Source: Haematococcus lacustris
Taxonomy: Eukaryota; Chlorophyta; Chlorophyceae; Chlamydomonadales; Haematococcaceae
Assembly (NCBI GenBank): GCA_030144725.1
Contig: JASKMD010000029.1
Location: forward strand, 2,594,346 to 2,658,345
Direction of reading: 5' to 3'
Length of the DNA: 64,000 bases
Numbering within the stretch: the stretch's first letter is position 1; every line of letters starts with the position of its first letter. Under the pieces are notes generated by a model. The model was given only the letters and a program-made list of their open reading frames with translations. It was not told the origin of the DNA and did not search any database. The position numbers and the translations under genes are program-made. This document shows, one piece after another, positions 1 to 26,615 of this stretch.

Positions 1-3552
<3,552 letters not shown>

Positions 3553-4172
3553 TCACGTACTGTGACGGCTGGGCAGGGAGGGCAGGCAAACGTGGTATGC
3601 AGAAAATGTTCGTCTGTTAGGGCGTCAGTTGTATATATGGGAAACTCTGACCCTGACCTGTGTGCGAGGAATATACAACACGTGTTACCCTGTAGGTGTC
3701 GTTAGTGCCCAAAGGCTGCATTGCAGATCAAACATGGCCCCCAGTAACTGCCCTGTCTGCTACCGCTTTCTCTCCACCCCTCCCCTTTCCTTCCGCCCCT
3801 TACAAGCCTGACTTGAGTTTGCCTACCTGGATGACAGCCAAACCCCACGAGGTAGCCCAAGAGCTAGGAGTTGCACAGAGGCGGGCAAGAGCGCGGCCCG
3901 TGGGGGCAATTCAGTCAGTGGCTAGTTAGTCAGCATGGGGAGTAGAGGAGGGCCGAAGGGGGATAGTCGGCAGCAAGCCACTCATCCACTAAGCATGTAG
4001 CCAGAGTTAGTTAAGGCGTGCGATCAAAGAGCATTGGACTAGGCTAAGATACAAGCCATGGCATGTAAGTTCAGTACCAATTTCGTGAAGGCACGACGGC
4101 CGCACCATGGTGAATTGTCAGCTATTCATGTCGACAAGTTCCCGGTGACGCGTAATCAAGCGACTCAGTGCA
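3553..4172. other. Intergenic region between DDX55 and the ABCC transporter
   Basis: About 620 bp with no convincing coding sequence. It must hold the 3' end of the helicase transcript and the promoter of the transporter. No clear TATA box or TGTAA signal was identified. Confidence 0.
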
Positions 4173-17712
<13,540 letters not shown>

Positions 17713-17849
17713 AGGTCCTCCACAAGCGAGGAGGGGTCGGAACCGGGCCGGGCTAAGATCGGGCATGAAAAACAGAGTGAACCCCCCAGTTGTGCACCTC
17801 AGAGTTCAGCTCAAGTGTACCTCTGTGTTTGCACCTAGCTTTGAAGTGT

Positions 17850-18230
17850 GGTGTTGAATGTCCCGGACCCACGGACCGCATAAGGAAAGAGATTGTACTT
17901 TATGTGCACCAGCTTGTTTTGAGATGCCATTGAGAACCATCAGTGGCGGGATGTTGATGATGAGGTGTCATTGAGATTCCATTGAGAATGATCAGCGGCT
18001 TTGGGAGATTGAATATTGGGAGATCTGCCTTTACCCTCAGGCAGCGTCATATCTCCTTCCTGTTGGATGATTTTGTTAAACGATGTTGAAGGTTTATAAG
18101 CGACTACGTCTCTTTACCTGGGGTTGGCATGGTCATAAGCCAGATACACATATGCCACTCACACCAGCTGTAGCTGACAAGCTAATACATGGGCTGTACT
18201 CACTACCTGGGGAGGGTGTATTGGAACGTG
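17850..18230 (-). mobile_element. 3' end fragment of a non-LTR retrotransposon
   Basis: This stretch aligns by eye with the 3' flank of the larger retrotransposon at 22385-22620. Shared landmarks are GAATGTCCCGGACCCAC, GGATGTTGATGATGAGGTG, GATCAGCGGCTTTGGGAGAT and GGCAGCGTCATA. Only the 3' end is present, as expected for a 5'-truncated LINE copy inserted on the minus strand downstream of the ABCC gene. It has no coding capacity left. Confidence 0.
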
Positions 18231-18236
18231 GTGGGT

Positions 18237-18975
18237 GGGCATGAAGTGAAAGAGTAGTTGACTGTGCCATGCCTAACCTGGTGCCACCATGTCAGCTACT
18301 CTGTGTGCCTTGTATGCATGACTGCAGCTGGAGGATGGCTGAGGTGTCTGTGACGTGTCACGAGTGCGTCAGCAGCTGGTGGTCTTCTTTGGTTCAGCTG
18401 GCATACACCTGGTGTTGTGAGCATGCTGCAAGGTGGTGTGCAGGCCCAGGGGCATAGACCAGCAGCGGGGTGGTGTTAGTGGATGGCAAGCTGTGAAGGG
18501 TCAACAGCCCTGTGAGGAGCAACTGGACAACGAGCAACCCACCAGGCATGCATACATGCGTCTAGTCTGGAGCCGGCAACGTAACCAGCCAATGCGAGAC
18601 CTGATGTGGTGCCCGGTAGTGGCCCCCCGTAGCCCCCAAGCATCCAGGCAGCCACACAGCCAGCAGCCTTAAAGAGCCTGGCCCAGCACTCCCCCGCCAG
18701 CCAAGCGCACCAAGGCTGAGCAGGCAGCTGAACCTACCAGGGCAAAGGCAGAGCCGAGCCAGCACCACAGCCTGGCAGGTGGCTAGCCAGGGACTGCAAT
18801 GCAGCATTGAGCATGCAGCGCAATGGGGAGAAGGGCTGGCACCCAGTGGAGCTGTGGTAGACCAGACCTGCCTGAGCTGCCAGCCAAGGGCAAGGAGTAC
18901 CCTGATCTGTAGTTCAAGCGGCTGCGGAACTGGCCACCCAAGACCCAGCTGCAGCAGCTTGCTGAGGCGCAGTAG
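18237..18975 (+). pseudogene. Degenerate Fanzor/TnpB-like C-terminal fragment (left edge of CDT1 array)
   Basis: Remnant of the same element family as the better preserved copy at 62289-63059. It keeps the intron end with CTGCAG, then degraded stretches matching LVVFFG, WQAVKGQQPCEEQLDNEQP, MWCPVVAPR and the RuvC-III-like RDCNAALSMQR. It ends at TAG 18973-18975. Several in-frame stops and frame changes (for example after AEQLW near 18860) make it non-functional. Compared with the copies at 25.2 and 32.1 kb, it retains a segment they lack (18285-18410) but has lost about 35 bp near 18547. This shows that it is a separate lineage of the fragment. Confidence 0.
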
Positions 18976-19110
18976 TGTGTGCCCCCCTTGGAGCTGTCAA
19001 ATTGCTTACAATTAGTGCATGCATGTCATACCAACTCTAAGCTACAGCCCTTTTATAGGGGTTAGGCAACTGTGAAGGTGGAAGGCGCTCATGCCATGCG
19101 CATGGGAAGA
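18976..19110 (+). other. Conserved 3' flank of Fanzor-like fragment with short hairpin
   Basis: After the stop, sequence shared with the flanks at 25901-26040, 32820-32955 and 63060-63205 continues for about 130 bp. It includes a small hairpin core CCCTTTTATAGGG (about 19048-19060) followed by GGTTAGGCAAC. It probably marks the element's right-end region. Confidence 0.
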
Positions 19111-19420
19111 TGACCTCACACAGACAAGACACAACCCCTAGTGAGGAGCCCTGCTTCTGCCTTTGCAGGCTGATGAGGGAGGTGCTGAAGACAGGGACAG
19201 CCTGGATGAGTGTGTGGGCACTGGCCACTGCTCTGAACATTAAACCTCTGCCTGCTTGATCTGAAACCTAGGTCGTGCACTCTCCTTGCAAGCTACTAGC
19301 TAGGAGTGTCGTAAGCGACAGTAGGGACGCTTTGCAGAGAGGGGCCTGCAGGTCACGAAGAATGATGCGACAAGCTGTTGGTATTCAACCCTCGACCTAG
19401 GCCCTGCGCAGTTGCTTAGA

Positions 19421-19545
19421 CTCGGCGCCAAGCCATCTTGGTGGACTTCCTGAACACAACGCGTACGGGTGGTAACACACGCCAGCTCATGGCGCAATTA
19501 TGAGGTAATGCTGGACGGTTCGACTTGGCGCCAAAACTTGGCGGG
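19421..19545 (+). promoter_or_regulatory. E2F-like sites upstream of CDT1 copy 1
   Basis: Three candidate E2F/DP sites lie 150-280 bp upstream of the CDT1 start: CTCGGCGCCAAG (19421-19432), TTGGCGCCAAAA (19525-19536, containing TTTGGCGC on the minus strand) and CTTGGCGGGG just after it. CDT1 is a known E2F target in animals and plants, which supports cell-cycle regulation. In copies 2 and 3 the second site reads ATGGCGCCAAAA. Confidence 0.
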
Positions 19546-19696
19546 GTCAACGGTCAACGGGGTTGGCGGGGCCGAGATTCATATGTTCAAATGCAAACGG
19601 ACCAACCGCCTCGCACCCTTTTGTACTTAAGCCTCCACTCCCTTCGATGCTGTACCAGCAACCCGTTCTTAGCTTACATATCCCAAGTACAGCACA

Positions 19697-22218
19697 ATGG
19701 CATCAAAGAGGCGTCGCGGTGAAGCAATGGTTTTGGCGTCCGGTGCTGAAATGCCCAAGCCCGAAGTCGGTTGCGAGCAGCCCCGCATCAGCTCGATGTT
19801 CCCTTCTATCTCGCACACTCGCAAGCGGAAGGCACAGGCTGAGCCCACCAGAGAGCACTTTGTCGAGGAGCAGACCCAGCAACCAGCAACACTTGAGCAG
19901 CCTGAGGAGCTGCGACTGCTGCAGCGTGTGCACGGTGCGTAGCTCAGCGCTGTTGTTTTGAACTTTCCCCACGTGCCTGCCATTTGTGCTCCGCTGCTGT
20001 TTCTGCGTGTCAACGCACCTTCACTACGTGCACACTAGCGGCACTCAGCCCTCATTTGCCTCTTCCAAGTTTCCCCCCTCGAACATGTTTGCAGAGGCCA
20101 TCCTGTCTGGGCGCTCTCTGTTGAAGCGTCGTTGCGAGAAGATTACAGTCACGACGCTGACACAAGTCGTCGAGAGTGCCACTGACCGAACCTTCAAGGT
20201 GAGGCTGCGCCATGCAAATGCTTCTCGCCACTTCACTGCAGCACACTAGCTTGTGTTGTGCACACCAGCCTCACACTCTACTGAATGGCACACAACCAAT
20301 GTCTGTCTATCTGGTTGTGCTGCAGATGGAGTATGTTCAGCAAATCAAGCATTTGTACCCAGAAGCCTTTGAGTGGCACTTCATCCGCTGCCCCACCAAG
20401 CTGGACCCCAGCAAGTGAGCAGAGCCAGTCTCAGCACACTATCCAATAGAAAGGCTTGCAATGGAAGTGCTCCCCCACACCCCACGCATGTGTAGCACCG
20501 TACTGACAGTTGTTCCCCTCCCTTCACTCTGCAGGCTTGAGTTCCAGCTGATCCTGAACTTTGACAATGCCTGCCAGGCAGCCTCAGGCACCAGCCAGCA
20601 GGCCTCTGGTGGCCGTTTGAACGAGGCAGCAGAGCGCGCAGCCTTTGTGGACCGCTGCCAGGCATGGTGGCAACAGCAGCTGGCCTGCCCAGCCCCCAAG
20701 CAGCCAGCTGCCTGTGCCAGCCAGCTACCCACCAGCAGGCCGCCCCTGGGCCCAGAGGCCAAGCCTGCAGCCATGCCCACCCTGCTCATCCCCTGTGCCC
20801 CCCTGCCCAGCAAGGAGGCAGCCCCGCTAGTCGGCGCCAGCCCCCATGGAGCCAACCGCAGGGCACAGGCTGCCTCCTGCCCCACCAGCGGCTCCCCCTG
20901 TGCTGCAGTGCGCAGTGCCTCTGCTGCCCCAGGCGCCAGCATCCAGGGTGCTTGCACAGCTGCCCCTGTGGGTGGTAGCCTGCTAGCAGGCAGTGGGCCA
21001 GGGCGCTCCCGCCAAGGCTCGATCCTGGATGCCTTCCAGGTCAAGCGGACCTCCAGTTTCACAGGGCCTGTGGCAGCAGCAGGGGGCGCCCCCTCCCCCT
21101 CCCCCTCCCTCCAAGCCGCTGCCAGCACCCAGCAGCCCGCCCTGAACGCCACACCCACTTCCCGCCTCAAGCGCCGGCCCAGCGCGTCCTCCCCACACTG
21201 CACCAGCCAGAGCGCCCAAGAAGCGGAGCCCTGCCCTGACGCCCCCCAAGCCAGTGCTGAGGGCCCAGCTGCCCGCAGCCTTGCCTCCCATGCCAGTGAC
21301 ATGCCCGGACCAGGCATCAGCGCCTCCTCCCAGGACCCCTGCCGCCCCCCAGCCCAGCGCTCCGCCCCTGCGGCAGCTGCCCCAGTCGGCCGCAGCGCGC
21401 CCCGCCGCCAGTTGCGGCTGGGTGACGAGGATGTGGCGGACCACAGCCCCTTGGTGGCCACCCTGATCAGGGCACAGGCACACAGCCCCACAGCCAGCCA
21501 GGACCAGGCGCAGGGGCCATTCAGCAGGGAGGTGGCTACACCACAGCAGGCACAGCAGGCAGAGCAACATGCAGCCACAGCGCTTGACCAGACGCTGGCC
21601 CCAGCAACACCCTTGCCTCACAGCCAGGACCAGCTCCTCCAGAGCCAGCCCACAGACAGCCCTGGCAGCCCGCGACGCGCTGCTCTGACCCCAGCGCTTC
21701 GCCCGTCCCCCTCCACCCCGGCTGTCAACCGGGCCGCGACCGCCTCTGCTGCACCCAGCCCCAGCATTGCTGCCACTGCTAACGCCGGTACCAAGCAGCC
21801 CAGCCCGCTTCTCGCGCGCTTCTTCAGCCAGAACTCGCTCGCCGCCATGCAGCAGGCGTCGGAGCGCGCACCGCAGAGCCCGGCTCTTAAGGCAGCAGCG
21901 GAGCGGCAGCATGCCCTTGGGCTGCTGCCCCAAGTGTTGGAGCTGCTGCGAGCGATCTTCGGCACCAAGGGCTCGCTGGTGAAGCCGGTCGCGGAGGTGG
22001 CGGAGCTGATGCGGCAGAAAAGCAGCCTGTCCACAGGCCTGTCACTCGCCGAGGCGCGGCTCACGCTGCAGCTGATGACACAGCATGTGCCCGAGTACGC
22101 CTCATTTGAGACCCTCGGCGACGTTGCGGTGCTGCGCGTGTCCCGACCGGTGGATGTCACGGCGCTGCGACAGCGGGTCCGGCAGGCGGCAGCGGCAGCT
22201 TCAGCGACAGGCCTCTGA
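19697..22218 (+). CDS. CDT1: CDT1 DNA replication licensing factor, copy 1
   Basis: CDT1 loads the MCM2-7 helicase on ORC/CDC6-bound origins in the nucleus. Exons: 19697 to about 19938, about 20039-20198, 20326-20414 and 20535-22218 (stop TGA). The join AA|G between the last two exons fits exactly; the first junction is less certain. The central segment (SGRSLLKRRCEKITVTTL, then MEYVQQIKHLYPEAFEWHF) matches the winged-helix CDT1 central domain. The C-terminal segment (LPQVLELLRAIFGTKG to LGDVAVLRVSRPVDVTALR) matches the MCM-binding winged helix. Between them is a long Pro/Ala/Ser-rich linker. Near the N-terminus QPRISSMF followed by RKRK, and in the linker QGSILDAF followed by QVKR, resemble PIP boxes or PIP degrons. 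Copy 1 differs from copies 2 and 3 by A10T, V/F, D/G, H/R and Q/R changes (copy 1 residue first). Confidence 0.
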
Positions 22219-22284
22219 CCATGACCAGCTGGTCAAGGAGCCACTGCATTTGTGTGGCTGCTAGGGACTGGTGCAGCAGGGCGC

Positions 22285-22289
22285 TGTAA
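22285..22289 (+). terminator. TGTAA polyadenylation signal of CDT1 copy 1
   Basis: TGTAA, the usual chlorophyte poly(A) signal, lies 67 bp after the CDT1 stop. The same motif follows copy 2 at 29204-29208; in copy 3 it would fall in the sequence gap. Confidence 0.
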
Positions 22290-22382
22290 TGCGCTGAGAG
22301 GGCATTGCACATCAAGCTGCAGCCGGCTATATGGCCACTTTGTCAGGTCAACGGAGCGGGGTTAACCTAATCTAAGTGTGAA

Positions 22383-24950
22383 TATGTAGAATGTCCCGGA
22401 CCCACAGAATGCGTGAGGTAAGTACACTTGTGCACCAACTTGAGCTTGTATTGATGATTTGCGGCAGGATGTTGATGATGAGGTGCCATTGAGATGCCAT
22501 TACAATGATCAGCGGCTTTGGGAGATCAATATTGGGAGATGTGCCCTTATCCACAGGCAGCGTCATAACTCCTTGCTGTTGAATGATGTTGTTGAACGAT
22601 GTTGATGAATGTCGTTGATATGTTAAAAACGTGTTGGTGAAGCGCGACGGACACCTGTGGCTAACACCGCTTAAGCCGTCAGCCGTTCGGCTGCTTGGCC
22701 GCCCTCCCCCTCTAGGGGTTCGGGACTTTCTGTAACGCTCTTCAAAGCAAGGTGCATAAACAAAGGTGCACATGGGCTCAACATGAAGTCATGCAAGTTC
22801 TCATTACTGTCCTGGAAAGTCATGGCAAACTCCGCCTGCTGCCTGATGGAACTCGTGGCAGTGCACTCCAAGATGAAATGCATGGCGGCATCCACTACCC
22901 GCTCTGTGCATCTTGTGTATGTGCGATCGATGAAAGTTACCCCCTCAAACCGAGCCTTCTCCACACCCAAACCGCTGTTGCCTAACCTGAACCTAGTCAA
23001 GCTCGTGCGAACTTCTGTAGAGAGCTGTCTGTTAAGCAGGTGTGGTGCCATGTGATTGATGCCAATGCCGTCCCCATGCTTGAACCATGCAGCATACGTG
23101 CATCTCTCCCGATGCACCGTCTCAGGCAGTCTAGGGTCTCCCTCAAACCCAACCCAACGCCTCCCCCACCTCTCGAGCCACTTGACTTCCATAGCCTTGG
23201 TGCCTAGGACCATGTCCGGGCTCAAGGTGAACTCACCCCCCATCAGCTCTCCGGCGGCCAGCTGGAACTGAGCACTTTAGCTGGCCTGACAACTCCTGCC
23301 TAACTCCACATCTGCCTTGATTAACCTCATTAGTAGGTCGCCGTGGGATAGTTTGGCAGTGTTCCAGAACTTGCACGCAGCCCTAAGCCAGTAAAGTTGG
23401 AGGGGCAGCTGCCCCAACTCATGCTCCACCATCAGGCCTGACACTTAACTACGTACCCTGGCAGCAAACCTGAGAAAGCTGAGCATGCGTGTTTGCACTG
23501 GGTTGGAGAGCTGCATACCGTGCCCAAGGAAGGCAGTGCCCTATACCTGGCTGCCATACAGCCCTAAGGGGAGCACGAACGCTATGATGAGGTGACACAG
23601 GGCATAAGGATCCTGCAGGACCCCATACTCTCTAGCTCGCAGCAAAAGCAGGGGTGGCGCTGGGATTGAAGTGCATGCCTAAGTACTTCAACTCTCTCAC
23701 CACAGGCAGGATCTCATGCTAGGTGCTGCCTTTTGTGAGTTGCCATTGAAGACCATCACCTTTGACTTGCCCACATTGACTGTAAGATGTTTCCTATCTG
23801 CAAAGCCTTGTAGCTGGCAGACCAGCCGCTGCAGCCCGTGGGGCGAGATGCTCATCAGGTTCCGGTCATCAACATACATGAAGTGGGTGACAGGTGTGCC
23901 TTGCACCCTCACAGCATCAACAGGACCCAGGAACTCCTTACTGATGTCGTGAACTTAGAGAGCAAACAGGAGTGGGCTGATGGGGCAGCCTTGCTTGACA
24001 CCTTGGTCCGGAGTCACGGGGGGGGTGCGGTGGGGGCCATCTATCATCCCTATACAAACCCTCCAGGCAGGCAAGCAAGGGCTGTGTCAGCTTGACCCCA
24101 ACCCGCAAGCGCTCCCACAATTGTTGTCGAGGTATGTGGTCATAGGCCTGTTTAAAGTCAATGAAGGCAGTGAAAAGCTTGCGGTGCTTGGCATCTGCGC
24201 TAGCCTTTGAGCGTGGATAAGATGGCGCAGAATGAACATGGGTTGCATGGTGATGTCCCGGGATGAACCCAAACTGCTCAGCTGGCAGCACTTTGTGTGT
24301 CATGCACCAGGCAGTCAGCACGTGCCGCAAGACGTTAGCATACAGGCGGTACAACACACTACTCACAGCTTGACTTGTTGGGGTCTGTAGGGTCTGTGTC
24401 CTTGAAGAGGGGGCTGATTCTAGCTACCTTCCAAGCCGCAGTGCGCATCATGCTGTGAAACCATGTGGCAAGCAGAGGGAGCAGCAGGTCTGTGGTAACA
24501 CCCTCCTCAACTGTGCGGGCGTGCTTGATAAAGGGGGCTGGGAGCCCATCCAGGCCAGGTGCTGTGTCATTGTTGAGCTCACGTAGTTGTGCTTGAACAA
24601 TGGATGTGATGTTGTCAAGCTGGGGCAGCTCATAGGCAGGTGGATGTGTTGTGACAGGGGCAGGAACAGAGTGAAGTCTGCCTCTCCCAAGAGGGCCGGC
24701 TTGCAAATGGGCAGGCACAGCTTGCCTGGTCCTGGCTGGCTCAGAGATCACATCAGGTGCTTTATGTGTCGTATTGGTGGTAGTGAACCAGACCTGCAGA
24801 TGCTGATGCCACTTGTCGATGGGAACCATGGACTGCTGGCGTGCGTGCTTGACTCGGAGCATCTTGAGTGCATCCCCAGGGCTTATCAGCTCTGTGCTTG
24901 GAGGCAATGGCAGGCAGAACAGTAGGCCAGGCAGCATGCCAGTGGCCTGA
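22383..24950 (-). mobile_element. Degenerate non-LTR retrotransposon (RT), copy 1
   Basis: Read on the minus strand from right to left, it shows successive blocks of a LINE-type reverse transcriptase. These are APGLDGLPAPFIKHA and AWKVARISPLFKDTDP (24359-24937), SVLYRLYANVLR and FTAFIDFKQAYDHIPR (23938-24366), GVKQGCPISPLLFAL (about 23970), then FMYVDD (23697-23912), the RT catalytic box. A C-terminal segment (22671-23243) has RFRLGNSGLGVEKARF, an RTYTRC...HFILEC Cys/His cluster and a short tail. The blocks lie in different frames with stops between them, so the element is dead. No endonuclease domain was found; the 5' end abuts Fanzor-like sequence near 24950. Confidence 0.
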
Positions 24951-24959
24951 ACAACCCCT

Positions 24960-25900
24960 GCCGCAGCACCCAGCGGTGGCTAGCACCACTTCAGCCCTAC
25001 CCCAAGCACCTGGCAGCAGCCAGCTCAGCCGGCAACTGCCTAAAGGCCAACCTGTAGCACATCAACGTCACCTTGGCCACCTGGGAAGCGGTGGTGAAGG
25101 TGTGTCCGGACCCCAAGTGGGCACGGCAACGGCTGAGGCTGTACGGAGCTTAGAACCCAGCGCCGGAGCAGTTCTTCAACAAGGTGAGGGTGGGTGGGTG
25201 AGTTGTGCATTCGAATGTGCTAGGTGGGCATGAAGTGAAAGAGTAGTTGACTGTGCCATGTCTAACCTGGTGCCTAACCTGGCATACACCTGGTGCTGTG
25301 AGCATGCTGCAAGGTGGTGTGCAGGCCCAGGGGCACAGACCAGCAGCGGGACGGGGTGGTGTTAGTGGATGGCAAGCTGTGAAGGGTCAACACCCCTGTG
25401 AGGAGCAACTGGACAATGAGCAACCCACCAGGCCTGCAGACTGGGAGCCCCCAGAAGGGCAGATGGACCATCGCCTGCTGCGTCTGGTCTGGAGCCGGCA
25501 ACGTGACCAGCCAATGCAAGACGGGCTGATGTGGTGCCCGGTAGTGGCCCCCCGTAGCCCCCAAGCATCCAGGCAGCCACACAGCCAGCAGCCTTAAAGA
25601 GCCTGGCCCAGCACTCCCCCGCCAGCCAAGCGCACCAAGGCTGAGCAGGCAGCTGAACCTACCAGGGCAAAGGCAAAGCCGAGCCAGCACCACAGCCTGG
25701 CAGGTGGCTAGCCAGGGACTGCAATGCAGCATTGAGCATGCAGCGCAATGGGGAGAAGGGCTGGCACCCAGTGGAGCTGTGGTAGACCAGACCTGCCTGA
25801 GCTGCCAGCCAAGGGCAAGGAGTACCCTGATCTGTAGTTCAAGCGGCTGCGAAACTGGCCACCCAAGACCCAGCTGCAGCAGCTTGCTGAGGCGCAGTAG
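24960..25900 (+). pseudogene. Degenerate Fanzor/TnpB-like fragment at copy1/copy2 junction
   Basis: It retains more of the 5' portion than copy 1: QRWLAPLQPYPKHLAAA, CLKANL, then stop, HINVTLATWEAVVKV, WARQRLRLYGA, stop, and PEQFFNK before a GTGAGG donor (about 24976-25186). After intron-like sequence it continues at about 25300 with WQAVKGQHPCEEQLDNEQP, WEPPEGQMDHRLLRLVWSRQ, GLMWCPVVAPR and WLARDCNAALSMQR (RuvC-III-like). It ends at KRLRNWPPKTQLQQLAEAQ (stop 25898-25900). At least two in-frame stops, frameshifts and an internal deletion around 25270 inactivate it. The catalytic Asp of RuvC-I and the Cys pairs of the zinc ribbon are not seen. Confidence 0.
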
Positions 25901-26040
25901 TGTGTGCCCCCCTTGGAGCTGTCAAATTGCTTACAATTAGTGCATGCATGTCATACCAACTCTAAGCTACAGCCCTTTTATAGGGGTTAGGCAACTGTGA
26001 AGGTGGAAGGCGCTTATGCCATGTGCATGGGAAGATGACT
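25901..26040 (+). other. Conserved Fanzor-like 3' flank, copy 2
   Basis: Same post-stop block as at 18976-19110, with hairpin core CCCTTTTATAGGG near 25973-25985. Confidence 0.
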
Positions 26041-26339
26041 TCACACAGCCAAGACACCACCCCTGGTGGGGGGACCCATTCTGCCTTTGCGGGCTGATGA
26101 GGGAGGTGCTGCTGAAGACAGGGACAGCCTGGATGAGTGTGTGGGCACTGGCCACTGCTCTGAACATTGAACCTCTGCCTGCTTGATCTGAAACCTAGGT
26201 CGTGCACTCTCCTTGCAAGCTACTAGCAAGGAGTGTCGTAAGCGACAGTAGGGACGCTTTGCAGAGAGGGGCATGAAGGTATGATGCGACAAGCTGTTGG
26301 TATTCAACCCTTGACCTGGACCCTGCGCAGTTGCTTAGA

Positions 26340-26465
26340 CTCGGCGCCAAGCCATCTTGGTGGACTTCCTGAACACAACGCGTACGGGTGGTAACACACG
26401 CCAGCTCATGGCGCAATTATGAGGTAATGCTGGACGGTTCGACATGGCGCCAAAACTTGGCGGGG
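26340..26465 (+). promoter_or_regulatory. E2F-like sites upstream of CDT1 copy 2
   Basis: CTCGGCGCCAAG (26340-26351) and ATGGCGCCAAAA (26444-26455) precede the start at 26616. One T to A change relative to copy 1 breaks the palindrome but keeps TTTGGCGC on the minus strand. Confidence 0.
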
Positions 26466-26615
26466 TCAACGGTCAACGGGGTTGGCGGGGCCGAGATTCA
26501 TATGTTCAAATGCAAACGGACCAACCGCCTCGCACCCTTTTGTACTTAAGCCTCCACTCCCTTCGATGCTGTACCAGCAACCCGTTCTTAGCTTACATAT
26601 CCCAAGTACAACACA

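Noticed and set aside
20439..21933. Large minus-strand ORFs opposite CDT1 (379 and 316 codons, also in copies 2 and 3)
   Set aside because: Antisense shadows of a GC-rich exon; no motifs, composition dictated by the plus-strand protein.
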